Assembly (NCBI GenBank): GCA_002021875.1
Contig: CP018627.1
Span: 9,424,001 to 9,488,000, forward strand
Direction of reading: 5' to 3'
DNA from: Streptomyces hygroscopicus
Lineage (GTDB): Bacteria; Actinomycetota; Actinomycetes; Streptomycetales; Streptomycetaceae
DNA: 64,000 bases
Both the position numbers and the translations under genes were made by a program. The notes beneath the pieces were generated by a model, which saw only the letters and a program-made list of their open reading frames with translations, was not told the origin of the DNA and searched no databases. Below are positions 1-9,335 of this stretch, in pieces. Every line of letters starts with the position of its first letter. Positions within the stretch are counted from its first letter, which is position 1.

Positions 1-236
1 CCTGAGCTGCGCGGAAGATTTATCGGCACCCGCAAAGTTGAACCAGCACGAGAACTGATGATGCCGGACTGCTGATCAAGCACATTGCACCAGGTCAGCA
101 CCTGTGAAGCAGTTTTGAAGCGCTACGGGTCGGGCGTGCGTGTCGCCGCCGCCCTCCGGGAGCGTGCCGTTACCGTGATTCGGCGCGGCCCCACGGCCTC
201 CCCCAGCACCTGCGGCTCACATCACGGAAGACGGGA
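1..236. other. Intergenic left edge of window
   Basis: No convincing coding frame is visible here; short open frames have no family resemblance or ribosome binding site. The last bases hold a GGAAG at 226-230 that can serve the downstream gene. Confidence 0.5.
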
Positions 237-1397
237 GTGGGGATGCGGGCTACTCCCGATGCGGACAACGAGCAGCCGCGCGTTGTGGTGGGCCTCCTCG
301 TCGATCCGGACACGCCGGCGGAACTGGCGGAGGAGCTGGCCGAGGATCTGCCGGAACTGCTCGCCGAAGCCGTGAACCGAGACATCGAGTGGAGCCTGCG
401 GGTCGTCCGTGACCCGCTGACCGCCACGTTGCACGACAGCGTCGCGATCCTCAGCGCGACACGGGAGCACAAGTTCCGGGAGAACTGGGACATCGCCGTC
501 TGCCTCACCGATCTGCCCTTGCGCACCGACGGGCGACCACTGGTGGTCGATGTGGACGCCGAAGATCGGGTGGCGCTGGTGTCGCTGCCCGCGCTCGGTG
601 GGATCCTCCTACGGCGGCGGCTCCGTCGCTCCGTCGTCCGGCTCCTGAAAGATCTGATGTTCACCACGACCGGCGACGGCTCCACGCGGCCGGGCCAGGG
701 CACCATCGGACCGATCGTTCCGGAGCGGACCGCCCCCGTGAAGCGCGTGGCGACGGACGAAGAGATTGTCGATCTGCGGATCGTGGGGTCTCCGGCGAGA
801 GGACGCCTGCGCCTGCTGCTCGGAATGGTGCGCGCCAACGGCCCTTGGCGGCTGGTCCCCGCCCTTGCCAAGGCGCTCGCCGCCGCGCTGGCCACCAGCG
901 CCATCGCCGTGATGAACGGGACTGTCTGGAACGTGGCCACCGGGATCCGGGCCGAGCGGCTCGCCGTGATCTCCCTCTTCTCGGTGGCGGCCATGGTGAC
1001 CTGGCTCATCGTCCACCGGCGTCTGTGGGAGCGGCCCGAAACTCCCTCCCCCCAGGACAGGGAGAAGGCGGCGCTGTACAACCTCTCCACGGTCCTGACC
1101 CTGTCCCTGGGCGTCTTGTGCGGTCTCGTCGGCCTCTATGTCGTGGACTTCGCGGTGTCCTTGTTCCTCATTGACGGCGGAGTGCTGGCCAAGCAGGTGG
1201 GCCGCTCGGTCGGGCTGGGCGACTACGCGCGCCTGGCGTCGCTGGCGAGCGCGGCGGCCATCGTGGGCGGAGCCCTCGGATCCGAATTCGAGAGCGACGA
1301 AGCGGTCCGCCGCGCCGCCTACGGCAAACGGGAACGACAGCGCCGCGAGCAAGCGGAGCGTGAACGCCAGGAGGCCGACACCGCGCAGTCCGGGTAG
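237..1397 (+). CDS. Hypothetical membrane protein
   Basis: A 386-residue protein with a soluble N-terminal half and a membrane C-terminal half. I do not recognise a named family. Residues 1-200 are charged and mixed, with no catalytic motif I can identify. Residues about 215-265 and 285-320 hold two or three hydrophobic segments, followed by a further weakly hydrophobic stretch and a highly charged Arg/Glu/Gln-rich tail that looks helical and cytoplasmic. The start is GTG 237, preceded by GGAAG at 226-230; ATG 243, two codons later, is equally possible. It stands alone on the + strand, upstream of two SpoIIE phosphatase genes with about 580 bp between, so co-transcription is uncertain. Coding potential is strong; function is unknown. 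Confidence 0.75.
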   Translation: MGMRATPDADNEQPRVVVGLLVDPDTPAELAEELAEDLPELLAEAVNRDIEWSLRVVRDPLTATLHDSVAILSATREHKFRENWDIAVCLTDLPLRTDGRPLVVDVDAEDRVALVSLPALGGILLRRRLRRSVVRLLKDLMFTTTGDGSTRPGQGTIGPIVPERTAPVKRVATDEEIVDLRIVGSPARGRLRLLLGMVRANGPWRLVPALAKALAAALATSAIAVMNGTVWNVATGIRAERLAVISLFSVAAMVTWLIVHRRLWERPETPSPQDREKAALYNLSTVLTLSLGVLCGLVGLYVVDFAVSLFLIDGGVLAKQVGRSVGLGDYARLASLASAAAIVGGALGSEFESDEAVRRAAYGKRERQRREQAERERQEADTAQSG

Positions 1398-1536
1398 GCG
1401 TCGGCAGCGTGGACCGATGGCCCCCGCGCATGGCGCCATGCACGGGGGCCGCATCACGAAGGTGATGCCTCAATGACTCCCCGGCATCCCCCTGGTCCAC
1501 TCGCGCGGGGCCGTCCTCGAGGGCGGGCGGCGGGCG

Positions 1537-1903
1537 TCGTGGTCGACGGAGTCGTCACCGATCTGCGGGAACCGCGGGAGATGCGGCCGCCGGTGTTCGC
1601 CCGGGGCACCAGCCTGCTCACCACCAAGAGGCACGGGCGCAGCGACGGGGCGGCGCCGGCTCAAGGAGGCGCTCGCCGCCTGGGAGGGGGCCGACAGCGG
1701 AAAGGATCCCGGGGTGCGGCCCGGGGCGGAGCTGCTGGTGCGGGCGCTGGAGGAGCTGACGAGCGCCACGATCCGGACAACACTGGAACGGGGACGTCGA
1801 GCCGGCCCGGCAGGAGCGGCGCGCTCAGCTGGACGAGGCGGAGAAACAGGTGGCCCGTGCGGAGCGCGAGGGCGCGCCCCGGCCGCCGACGGAGGAGGGC
1901 TGA
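1537..1903 (+). pseudogene. Decayed or frameshifted small ORF
   Basis: Three frames carry protein-like stretches that join only if one base is skipped twice, each time at a run of four G (about 1647-1650 and 1786-1789). The joined product would contain LKEALAAWEGAD, then ALEELTSATIRTTLERG, then a charged helix with RRAQLDEAEKQVARAE, ending at TGA 1901-1903. The tail reads like a coiled-coil helix. No family is recognised. Either this is a real small gene with homopolymer sequencing errors, or a genuine pseudogene. Its left limit is uncertain. Confidence 0.35.
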
Positions 1904-1976
1904 GCCGGCCCCGCGGGGCGGCCGGGACGGTGGCCGCGGACGACGCCGGAGGAGAGCCCGCCGTACAGTTGCTCGT

Positions 1977-3179
1977 ATGGTGGACGCGGATGTGCCGTCC
2001 TCGGCCGGGGCCGCCGAACAGCTGCTCGAGGAGCTGGTCAGCGCCACCCAGCAAGCCTCCCCTGCGGAGTTCCCGGAGGTCCTGAACCGTTATGCCGGGG
2101 CCATGGGCCTGGGCCGTGCCGTCGTCCATTTGATAGATCTCCAGCAGCGGCTGCTGCTGCCGCTGGCCGAGGACGAGACGGAACTCCCGGTGGATGCCTC
2201 CCTCGCCGGATGGGCGTACCGCACGGACGCCCTGCGGGTGGAGGAGGACGGCTCGGGTGGGCTGGTCGTATGGCTGCCGCTGGCCAACGGGGCCGAGCGG
2301 CTGGGAGTCCTGCGACTGCGAATGGAGTCCTTGGACGGGCCGCGGCTGTGGCGCTCGCGGGCGCTGGCCTCGCTCCTCGGCTTGGTGATCACCTCCAAGC
2401 GCACCTACATCGACACGTTCGCGCAGCGCACCCGGACCCGGCCCATGCAGCTGTCCACGGAGATGGTGCGGGCCTTTCTGCCACCACGTTCGATCGGCAC
2501 CGGCCGGGTGGTCTCCACCGCGGTCCTGGAGCCCGCGTACGAGCTGGGAGGCGATGCCTTCGACCATTCGTTCACCGCGGACGTGCTGCACGCCACGATC
2601 CTCGACGCCATGGGCCACGATCTGGCGTCCGGCCTCGCAACCTCCGTGGCCATGGCGGGGTCACGCAACGCCCGGCGCACGGGCGCCGACCTGGCCTCGC
2701 TCGTCGGCGCCGTGGACTCGGCGCTGTCGACCTGGCTCCCGGATCAGTTCTGCACCGGCGTCTTCACCCAGTTGCACATGCCCACGGGGGTGCTGCGCTG
2801 GTCCGACTGCGGCCATCCGTCCCCCTTGCTCATCCGCCGCCAGCGGCTGCTGGAGAAGGAACTGGAACGGCCTTCCGAGCCTCCGCTGGGGCTGCCCGCC
2901 AGCCTGGCCGCCAGTGCCCGGCAGATACACGAGGCGGCCCTGGAACCCGGTGACCGGATTCTGCTGTACACCGACGGTGTCGTGGAATCCCGCAATGAGG
3001 GAGGCGAACAATTCGGCCTGGACCGCTTCACCGACCACATCATCCGCTCGACGGCCGCCGGGCAGAACGCCACGGAGGTGCTCCGCCTGCTTATTCACGC
3101 CATCGTCGACCGCCGGTGCAACGAACTCAGCGACGACGCCACGATTCTGATGATCGAATGGTGGCCGCCGGGACCGTAA
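1977..3179 (+). CDS. PP2C-type SpoIIE phosphatase (RsbU-like)
   Basis: A 400-residue serine/threonine phosphatase of the SpoIIE/RsbU group, which in actinobacteria typically dephosphorylates anti-sigma-factor antagonists in partner-switching stress pathways. Residues about 10-150 form a GAF-like sensor region. The PP2C domain runs from about 165 to the end, with metal-binding Asp residues in ELGGDAFDH, ILDAMGHD, LYTDGVVES and SDDATILM. I place the start at ATG 1977 because the frame upstream (open back to 1473) is Arg/Gly-rich and overlaps a different decayed ORF. The next phosphatase gene starts 4 bases after this stop, so the two are very probably one operon. The target antagonist is not visible in the window. 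Confidence 0.85.
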   Translation: MVDADVPSSAGAAEQLLEELVSATQQASPAEFPEVLNRYAGAMGLGRAVVHLIDLQQRLLLPLAEDETELPVDASLAGWAYRTDALRVEEDGSGGLVVWLPLANGAERLGVLRLRMESLDGPRLWRSRALASLLGLVITSKRTYIDTFAQRTRTRPMQLSTEMVRAFLPPRSIGTGRVVSTAVLEPAYELGGDAFDHSFTADVLHATILDAMGHDLASGLATSVAMAGSRNARRTGADLASLVGAVDSALSTWLPDQFCTGVFTQLHMPTGVLRWSDCGHPSPLLIRRQRLLEKELERPSEPPLGLPASLAASARQIHEAALEPGDRILLYTDGVVESRNEGGEQFGLDRFTDHIIRSTAAGQNATEVLRLLIHAIVDRRCNELSDDATILMIEWWPPGP

Positions 3180-3183
3180 GACG

Positions 3184-5571
3184 ATGTCCTCCGTGGTGAA
3201 CGAGCCTCTCGACATGGTGTACCTGGCCACGGCCACGATGGATTCGCACTGCGTCGTGACCGGGTGGAGCGAGGGCGCCCAGCGGCTGCTCGGCTACCGG
3301 CCCGAGGAGATCGTGGGGCGAGCGGTGACCGAGCTGTGGGCCGGGGAGACCGCCGCCGAGGCGGTTGGGCGCTGCCTGGCCGGCCGGTCGAGGTGGAGCG
3401 GACGGGTGGGGCTGTGCCACCGTGACGGCCATCGGGTGGAGGCGGAGGCGCTGGCGCACCGCGTGGTGGCGGACGGCGGTGCCACCGGGTGGCTCCTGGT
3501 GTCCGCCGTCGCGCGGGAACCGCGTTCGCCCGAGGCCGACGCGGCTGTGGGGGCGTTCACCCAGGCCCCGTGCGTGCTCGCGGTCTTCGACACGGACCTG
3601 CGGCTGGTGCGGGCGAACGCCGAAATGGAGGCGGCGGCCGCCGTCACCGAAGATCGGATGCGCGGTATGCGCCTGGTCGAGTTCCTGCCGCACCCGGAGA
3701 GCGAGAAGACCGAGGAGGGCATGCGCCGCGTGCTGGAAAGGGGCGAACGGCAGGTCCTGGAGGCTTATCTGCGGGTGCCGGGGCAGAGCCGCGAGCACGC
3801 CTGGACGATCTCGCTCGCGCCGCTCAATGACCGGACGGGCCGCGTGTACGGCGTGTGCTTCGCCGCGTACGACACGACCCGCCTGCACCAGGCCCAGGAA
3901 CGGTTGCTGCTGCTGAACGAGGCGGGGAAGCGCATCGGCTCCACCCTGGACCTCGCGCATGTCGCCCATGAACTGGCCGACGTGGCCGTCCCCCGGGTCG
4001 CCGATTTCGTCGGCGTCGACCTGCTCACCTTTCTCGACCAGGGTGAGGAACCCCCCTCGGGCCCGCTGTCCGGTCCCATCACCATGTGCCGCGCAGCCCA
4101 TCGCTCCGTCCTCCCCGGAACCCCGGAGGCCGTGGTCGGCGTGGGCGAACTGGACACCCACCCGGAGTCCTCACCGTCGGCCGAATGCCTGACCGAGGGC
4201 CGGGCCATCCTCTACCGGGTGAGCGACGAGCTCATGGTCCGGTGGGACGCCCTCGACCCGGTACGGGCCGCCCGGATCCGGGAGTACGGGATCCACTCGG
4301 AGCTGGTGGTGCCGATGCGCACCCGCGGTGTCACCCTTGGCGTGGTGTTCTTCGCGCGCCACCGGACACCGGTGCCCTTCGACGAGGACGACCTGCTGCT
4401 GGCCGAGGAGATCACGGCCCGAGCGGCCGTATGCGTGGACAACGCACGCCGCTACAAGCGCGAGCGCATGACGGCCAGGGCTCTGCAGCGCAATCTGCTG
4501 CCGCGGCGCCTGCCCGACCTGGCCGCGGTGGAGGTCATCTCGCGCTATCTGCCCGCGGAAACCTGGGCCGGCGTGGGCGGCGACTGGTTCGACGTGATCC
4601 CGCTGTCCGGCGCTCGCGCCGCCCTGGTGGTCGGCGACACCGTGGGCCGTGGCGTCGAGGCGTCCGCCACCATGGGGCGGCTGCGCAGCGCCATACGCAC
4701 CCTGGCCGATATCGATCTGCCGCCCGGCGAGCTGCTCACCCACCTCGACGATCTCGTGACCCGGCTGGCGGCCGAGGACGATCCCGAACCCCCCGGGGCC
4801 ATCGGCGCCACCTGCCTGTACGCGGTCTACGACCCGGTCTCCCGCCACTGCACGATCGCCAGCGCCGGTCACCCCCCGCCCGTCGTGGTCACCCCGGACG
4901 GCAGCGCCGACATCCTCGACGTCCCCAACGGCCCGCCCCTCGGCCTCAGCACCCTGCCCTTCGAGGCGGTCGAGACCGAACTTTCCGAGGGCAGTGTCCT
5001 CGCCCTCTACACCGACGGTCTGGTCGAGGGCCACGACCGCGCGATCGACGAGGGACTGGAGGCGCTGCGCGAGGCCCTGGCCCAGCCGGGCCCGTCCCTG
5101 GACGCCCTCGGCGACACCGTCCTGCGGACTCTGCTCCCCGCCCGCCCCGAAGACGATGTCGCCCTGCTCCTCGCCCGCGCCCGGGCCCTCGGCCCCGACC
5201 GGGTCGCCACCTGGGAGATCCCTCCGGAACCCGCCGTCGTCTCCCGGATCCGGCAGGAGGTCACCGCCCGACTGATGGACTGGGGACTGGAGAAGCTGGT
5301 CTTCACCACCGAGCTGGTCGTCAGCGAACTGGTCACCAACGCGATCCGCTACGGCCGCCCGCCCGTCCGGCTGCGCCTGATCCGCGACCGCGCGCTCATC
5401 TGCGAGGTCTCCGACTTCAGCAGCACGGCACCGCATCTGCGCCGGGCCCGCGCGCTCGACGAGGGCGGCCGCGGCCTCTTCCTGGTGGCCCAACTCGCCC
5501 AGCGCTGGGGCACTCGCCTGGAGGTCCATGGCAAGACCATCTGGGCCGAGCAGGATCTCTCCGACGACTGA
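3184..5571 (+). CDS. PAS-PAS-GAF-PP2C-HATPase multidomain regulator
   Basis: A 795-residue signalling protein. Residues about 10-110 and 120-235 are two PAS domains (GYRPEEIVGRAVTELW; APCVLAVFDTDLRLVRANAE). A GAF domain covers about 240-425. A SpoIIE PP2C domain covers about 430-655 (GGDWFDV, VVGDTVGRGV, LYTDGLVEG, EDDVALLLAR). A C-terminal HATPase_c domain of the RsbW kind covers about 675-795 (N-box ELVTNAIRYG, glycine box GGRGLFLV). The family is common in Streptomyces: the phosphatase acts on STAS antagonists, and the HATPase part is an anti-sigma-type kinase or binding domain. PAS and GAF probably sense redox or small ligands. It sits 4 bases after the smaller phosphatase, suggesting joint action in stress control of the neighbouring chaperone island; that link is inference. 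Confidence 0.9.
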   Translation: MSSVVNEPLDMVYLATATMDSHCVVTGWSEGAQRLLGYRPEEIVGRAVTELWAGETAAEAVGRCLAGRSRWSGRVGLCHRDGHRVEAEALAHRVVADGGATGWLLVSAVAREPRSPEADAAVGAFTQAPCVLAVFDTDLRLVRANAEMEAAAAVTEDRMRGMRLVEFLPHPESEKTEEGMRRVLERGERQVLEAYLRVPGQSREHAWTISLAPLNDRTGRVYGVCFAAYDTTRLHQAQERLLLLNEAGKRIGSTLDLAHVAHELADVAVPRVADFVGVDLLTFLDQGEEPPSGPLSGPITMCRAAHRSVLPGTPEAVVGVGELDTHPESSPSAECLTEGRAILYRVSDELMVRWDALDPVRAARIREYGIHSELVVPMRTRGVTLGVVFFARHRTPVPFDEDDLLLAEEITARAAVCVDNARRYKRERMTARALQRNLLPRRLPDLAAVEVISRYLPAETWAGVGGDWFDVIPLSGARAALVVGDTVGRGVEASATMGRLRSAIRTLADIDLPPGELLTHLDDLVTRLAAEDDPEPPGAIGATCLYAVYDPVSRHCTIASAGHPPPVVVTPDGSADILDVPNGPPLGLSTLPFEAVETELSEGSVLALYTDGLVEGHDRAIDEGLEALREALAQPGPSLDALGDTVLRTLLPARPEDDVALLLARARALGPDRVATWEIPPEPAVVSRIRQEVTARLMDWGLEKLVFTTELVVSELVTNAIRYGRPPVRLRLIRDRALICEVSDFSSTAPHLRRARALDEGGRGLFLVAQLAQRWGTRLEVHGKTIWAEQDLSDD

Positions 5572-5805
5572 GCCGGCGCCGGGGCGCCACCCCCAACCCC
5601 CCGCCGACTGCGGTCGCGTTCGGAGTGCCCGGATGAGACCGTGGAGGACAGGGCGACTCGTCTCCCACAGCAGGCGGCACGTGCCGCCCTCGCAGCGGGG
5701 CCGCAGGACATGACGGCCGCGCCACCATCCATCCACCATCTCTCGCGGCCTGGGCCGGGTGACGGCAGTGGGCGCATGCATGTGGTGGTGAGACGAGGAG
5801 TGATC

Positions 5806-6975
5806 ATGAAAGCAGCTGTATACGAAGGACCGCGGAACGTCACGGTCGAGGAGAAGCCCGACCCGAGGATCGAGCACCCCTGCGACGCGATCGTCAAAAT
5901 CACCACCACCAATATCTGCGGCTCCGATCTGCACATGTACGAAGGGCGTACGTCGTTCGAGAAGGGCCGCATCTTCGGGCACGAGAACCTGGGGCAGGTC
6001 ATCGAGGTCGGCTCGGCGGTCAGAAAGCTCAAGGTCGGCATGTATGTGGTGCTGCCGTTCAACATCGCCTGCGGTTTCTGCAAACAGTGCGAGCGCGGCT
6101 TGACCAACTACTGCCTGACCATGCAGCCGGAGCCCTCGGCTGCCGGAGCCGCTTACGGCTTCGCGGACATGGGGCCGTACCAGGGCGGCCAGGCCGAGTT
6201 CCTGCGCGTGCCGTACGCGGACTTCAACGCGCTGCGGCTGGGCGAGGACGCCGAAGAGCGTCAGACGGACTACGTGATGCTGGCCGACATCTTCCCCACC
6301 GGCTACCACGCCACCGAGATGGCGGGCGTCAAGCCCGGGGACCAGACCGTCATCTACGGTGCGGGTCCCGTGGGGCTGATGGCGGCCTACTCGGCGGTGA
6401 TCAAGGGTGCTGGACGGGTGTGGGTGTGCGACTTCCACACCGATCGGCTGCGCAAGGCCGAGGAGATCGGCGCCATACCGATCGACATGCGCGAGCAGGA
6501 CCCGGGCGAGGTCATCAAGGAAGCCACCATGGGGCTCGGCGCCGACAACGGCTGCGAGTGCGTCGGCTACCAGGCCCATGACCCGTCGGGCCACGAGGAC
6601 GCCTCCCGCACGATGAACAGCCTGATCGAGAACGTCCGCTTCACCGGGTGCATCGGCGTGGTGGGCGTGTTCGTCCCCGAGGACCCGGGCGGCAGGGAAG
6701 CCCAGACCCAGATCGGCGACTTCGAGGCCAAGGGCAAGGTGCCCATCGACTGGGGCCAACTGTGGTTCAAGGGCCAGAAGATCGGCACCGGCCAGGCACC
6801 GGTGAAGAGGTACAACCGTCAGCTGCGCGACCTGATCGCCGGGGGCAAGGCCAAGCCCAGCTGGGTGGTCTCCCATGAGCTTCCGCTGGACCAGGCCCCC
6901 GACGGCTATGACCACTTCGACCGCCGGGACGAGGGCTGGACCAAGGTCATCCTGCACCCGGACGGTTCCGGCTGA
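5806..6975 (+). CDS. Zinc-dependent formaldehyde dehydrogenase-type alcohol dehydrogenase
   Basis: A 389-residue medium-chain dehydrogenase most like the glutathione-independent formaldehyde dehydrogenase group, which oxidises formaldehyde or other aldehydes/alcohols with NAD(P). The catalytic zinc region reads [12 protein letters not shown] and [12 protein letters not shown]. The structural zinc region holds the Cys set around [12 protein letters not shown] and TNYC. The cofactor-binding glycine motif is [13 protein letters not shown], about residues 185-197. The length is normal for the group. The start is ATG 5806, with GAGGAG six bases upstream; the longer frame from 5641 has no such site. 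It lies alone between the phosphatase operon and dnaK. A detoxification role fits the stress setting, but the substrate cannot be read from sequence. Confidence 0.85.
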   Translation: MKAAVYEGPRNVTVEEKPDPRIEHPCDAIVKITTTNICGSDLHMYEGRTSFEKGRIFGHENLGQVIEVGSAVRKLKVGMYVVLPFNIACGFCKQCERGLTNYCLTMQPEPSAAGAAYGFADMGPYQGGQAEFLRVPYADFNALRLGEDAEERQTDYVMLADIFPTGYHATEMAGVKPGDQTVIYGAGPVGLMAAYSAVIKGAGRVWVCDFHTDRLRKAEEIGAIPIDMREQDPGEVIKEATMGLGADNGCECVGYQAHDPSGHEDASRTMNSLIENVRFTGCIGVVGVFVPEDPGGREAQTQIGDFEAKGKVPIDWGQLWFKGQKIGTGQAPVKRYNRQLRDLIAGGKAKPSWVVSHELPLDQAPDGYDHFDRRDEGWTKVILHPDGSG

Positions 6976-7306
6976 CCCGGCGGCCGGGCGCCGCTGTCCT
7001 GGTGCCCCGAGGTCCACGAGGCCGGGGTGCATCCTGGCCGCGCCGGGCGGTTGTCTGCCCGGGCCCGGCCTGGGAAGCGCCGGTTTGCCTGGGTGTGGGT
7101 CGCCCGGTCCGAGGGCGCCTCGTACCTGTCCACGGCGCCTCGTACCTGTCCACGGTGGCGGTCTGGGGCGGGGAAATCAGACCCCACAGGCGCAGGCGGT
7201 CACGTGCCCGCTTTGCCACCCTTGCGGCTTAGGCCCTGTAATCCCGGCCCCGTCGCCCGACCGGGCACTGGGGCGAATATCCGTGGCCGCCTCGGAAGGA
7301 GTTGCC
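6976..7306 (+). promoter_or_regulatory. Upstream region of the dnaK operon
   Basis: No gene is present in this stretch, which must carry the promoter of the long chaperone operon. It contains a perfect 20-bp tandem repeat (7114-7153) and a short inverted repeat GGTCTG...CAGACC (7160-7165 with 7178-7183). GGAAGGAG at 7294-7301 is the ribosome binding site of dnaK. I looked for the HspR operator (CTTGAGT-N7-ACTCAAG) and the CIRCE element and saw neither, so regulation may differ from the classic dnaK operon. Confidence 0.5.
7114..7153 (+). repeat. Perfect 20-bp tandem repeat upstream of dnaK
   Basis: The 20-base unit GGCGCCTCGTACCTGTCCAC occurs twice without a gap or mismatch (7114-7133, 7134-7153), about 155 bases upstream of the dnaK start. 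The two copies lie two helical turns apart, as expected for side-by-side binding of a regulator. Function is unproven. Confidence 0.85.
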
Positions 7307-9235
7307 ATGGCCAAGGCAGTCGGAATCGACCTGGGTACCACCAACTCGGTGATCGCCGTGTGGGAGGGTGGTGAGTCCTCGGTTGTTCCGAATTCCGAGG
7401 GAAACCGCACCACGCCGTCGGTGGTGGCTTTCACCGATACCGGTGAGCGGCTGGTGGGGCAGTTGGCCCGGCGTCAGGCGATTCTCAACCCCAAGGGCAC
7501 CATCTATTCGGCCAAGCGGTTCATCGGCCGCCACTACGACGAGGTGTCCGCCGAGGCCAGGGCGGTGGCCTACGACGTCGTCGCGGATGAGCAGGGCCTG
7601 GCGCGTTTCAAGGTGCGTGAGAAGCTGTACTCGCCGGAGGAGATCAGTGCCCAGGTGCTGCGCAAGCTGGCCGACGATGCCGGGAAGCAGCTGGGCGAGC
7701 GGGTGACCGAGGCGGTCATCACGGTGCCGGCGTATTTCAACGACGCCCAGCGCAGCGCTACCAAGGACGCCGGTGAGATCGCCGGGCTGACCGTGTTGCG
7801 GATCATCAACGAGCCGACGGCGGCCGCTCTCGCCTATGGCCTGGACAAGAAGGGTCATGAGACGGTCCTGGTCTTCGACCTCGGTGGCGGCACTTTCGAC
7901 GTGTCGATTCTCGATGTCGGGGACGGGGTGGTGGAGGTCCGCTCGACCGCGGGCGACAGCCATCTGGGCGGCGACGACTTCGACCGTCGGCTGGTCGACC
8001 ACCTCGCGGACAAGTTCCAGCAGGAGAACGGTATTGACCTGCGCCGGGATCCGCAGGCGCTGCAGCGGCTCTTCGAGGCCGCGGAGAAGGCCAAGACCGA
8101 GTTGAGTTCGGTGACCCAGACCCAGGTCAGTCTGCCGTTCATCACGGCGGATGCCGCCGGTCCCAAGCATTTGACCGAGACTGTGATGCGGTCCACCTTC
8201 GAGCAGATCACGGGCGATCTGGTGGAGCGCTGTCTGGGCCCGGTGCAGCAGGCCATGGCCGATGCCAAGGCGGGGGAGAGTGATATCGATGAGGTGATCC
8301 TGGTCGGGGGCTCGACCCGGATCCCGGCCGTGCAGGGGCTGGTCCGCCGGCTGACCGGCGGCAAGGAGCCCAATATGAGTGTCAACCCGGACGAGGTCGT
8401 GGCGCTGGGTGCCGCGATCCAGGCCGGGGTGCTCAAGGGCGAGGTCAAGGACGTTCTGCTGCTCGATGTCACCCCGCTGTCGCTGGGTGTCGAGACCCGT
8501 GGCGGGGTCATGACGAAGATCATCGATCGGAACACCACGATCCCGGTGCGCCGGACCGAGACGTTCTCCACGGCCGAGGACAATCAGCAGGCCGTGGACA
8601 TCGTGATCCTTCAGGGTGAGCGGGAGCGGGCGGCCGACAACCGGGTGCTGGGGCGCTTCCAGCTGACCGGTATCCGTCCGGCGCCGCGCGGTGAGCCGCA
8701 GGTGGAGGTGACCTTCGATATCGACGCCAACGGGATCCTGAATGTCACGGCGCGGGATCAGGACACCGGCAAGGAGCAGTCCGTCCAGATCAGCGAGACC
8801 GGGAACCTGGATCGCGGGGAGGTGGACCGGATGGTTCAGGAGGCCGAGCGCAACCGTGGCGAGGACCAGGCGCTGCGCGAGGCCGTGGACGCGCGCAATG
8901 AACTGGACGCTGTCGCCTACCAGGTTGAAAAGCGCCTTTCCGAGCTGGGTGACGCGGTGCCCTCTCATGAGCGGTCGCGCGCCGAGATGCTGGTCAACGA
9001 TGCCCGTGAGGCGGTCAGGAACGAGGCCGGTGTGGACCGGACCAGGCCGCTGGTCTCCGAGCTCCAGCAGGTCTACGCGGGCCTGGCTTCCCATGAGACG
9101 GCCGGCGCCGGTCCGGGCGCGGGCGCGGCGGGCGGCGCGGCCGGTGGGCCCGGGGCGGGCGGCGCCCAGGACACCGGGGCCGGAGGTGGCGGAGGCGATG
9201 AGGACGTCATCGACGCCGAGTTCGACAAGGGCTGA
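7307..9235 (+). CDS. dnaK: Chaperone DnaK (Hsp70)
   Basis: A 642-residue Hsp70 chaperone, an ATP-driven cytoplasmic foldase. The ATPase domain (about 1-365) shows phosphate-1 motif [11 protein letters not shown], phosphate-2 [12 protein letters not shown] and the [11 protein letters not shown] signature. The substrate-binding domain (about 370-530) follows [14 protein letters not shown]. The lid ends in a Gly/Ala-rich linker and the acidic tail [10 protein letters not shown]. It is slightly longer than the usual roughly 620-residue actinobacterial DnaK because of that linker. The start is ATG 7307 with GGAAGGAG just upstream; the open frame extends back to 6875 but the extension is not protein-like. 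It is first in a + strand operon with grpE, dnaJ, a modulator and clpB. The zinc-finger-less DnaJ partner suggests a second, dedicated DnaK system rather than the housekeeping copy. Confidence 0.97.
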   Translation: MAKAVGIDLGTTNSVIAVWEGGESSVVPNSEGNRTTPSVVAFTDTGERLVGQLARRQAILNPKGTIYSAKRFIGRHYDEVSAEARAVAYDVVADEQGLARFKVREKLYSPEEISAQVLRKLADDAGKQLGERVTEAVITVPAYFNDAQRSATKDAGEIAGLTVLRIINEPTAAALAYGLDKKGHETVLVFDLGGGTFDVSILDVGDGVVEVRSTAGDSHLGGDDFDRRLVDHLADKFQQENGIDLRRDPQALQRLFEAAEKAKTELSSVTQTQVSLPFITADAAGPKHLTETVMRSTFEQITGDLVERCLGPVQQAMADAKAGESDIDEVILVGGSTRIPAVQGLVRRLTGGKEPNMSVNPDEVVALGAAIQAGVLKGEVKDVLLLDVTPLSLGVETRGGVMTKIIDRNTTIPVRRTETFSTAEDNQQAVDIVILQGERERAADNRVLGRFQLTGIRPAPRGEPQVEVTFDIDANGILNVTARDQDTGKEQSVQISETGNLDRGEVDRMVQEAERNRGEDQALREAVDARNELDAVAYQVEKRLSELGDAVPSHERSRAEMLVNDAREAVRNEAGVDRTRPLVSELQQVYAGLASHETAGAGPGAGAAGGAAGGPGAGGAQDTGAGGGGGDEDVIDAEFDKG

Positions 9236-9317
9236 CCGATCCGACAAGGGCCGATCCGACGAAGACCGAACCCACGAAGCCGACCCTACGAAGACCACAC
9301 GGGCCGATCCGACAAAG
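9236..9317 (+). repeat. Five degenerate 14-bp repeats between dnaK and grpE
   Basis: Copies of a CCGAnCCnACnAAG-like 14-mer lie at 9236-9249, 9251-9264, 9266-9279, 9280-9293 and 9304-9317. They start directly after the dnaK stop codon and end about 20 bases before the grpE start. The first, second and fifth share CCGATCCGAC. They may be expanded from the end of dnaK (TTCGACAAGG) or be protein- or RNA-binding sites controlling the downstream genes. Confidence 0.7.
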
Positions 9318-9335
9318 GCTCACTGAGAGGCCGCC

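Noticed and set aside
1473..1976. N-terminal extension of the first SpoIIE phosphatase
   Set aside because: Arg/Gly-rich, overlaps better frames of another ORF; ATG 1977 begins the conserved-looking part.
4171..7032. 953-codon open frame on the minus strand
   Set aside because: Antisense shadow of the PAS-GAF-PP2C and dehydrogenase genes; no family resemblance, biased composition.
6875..7306. N-terminal extension of DnaK
   Set aside because: Hsp70 begins at [12 protein letters not shown]; the ribosome binding site sits directly before 7307.
6976..7306. HspR (HAIR) or CIRCE operator upstream of dnaK
   Set aside because: Neither consensus is present on inspection; only the tandem and short inverted repeats are seen.
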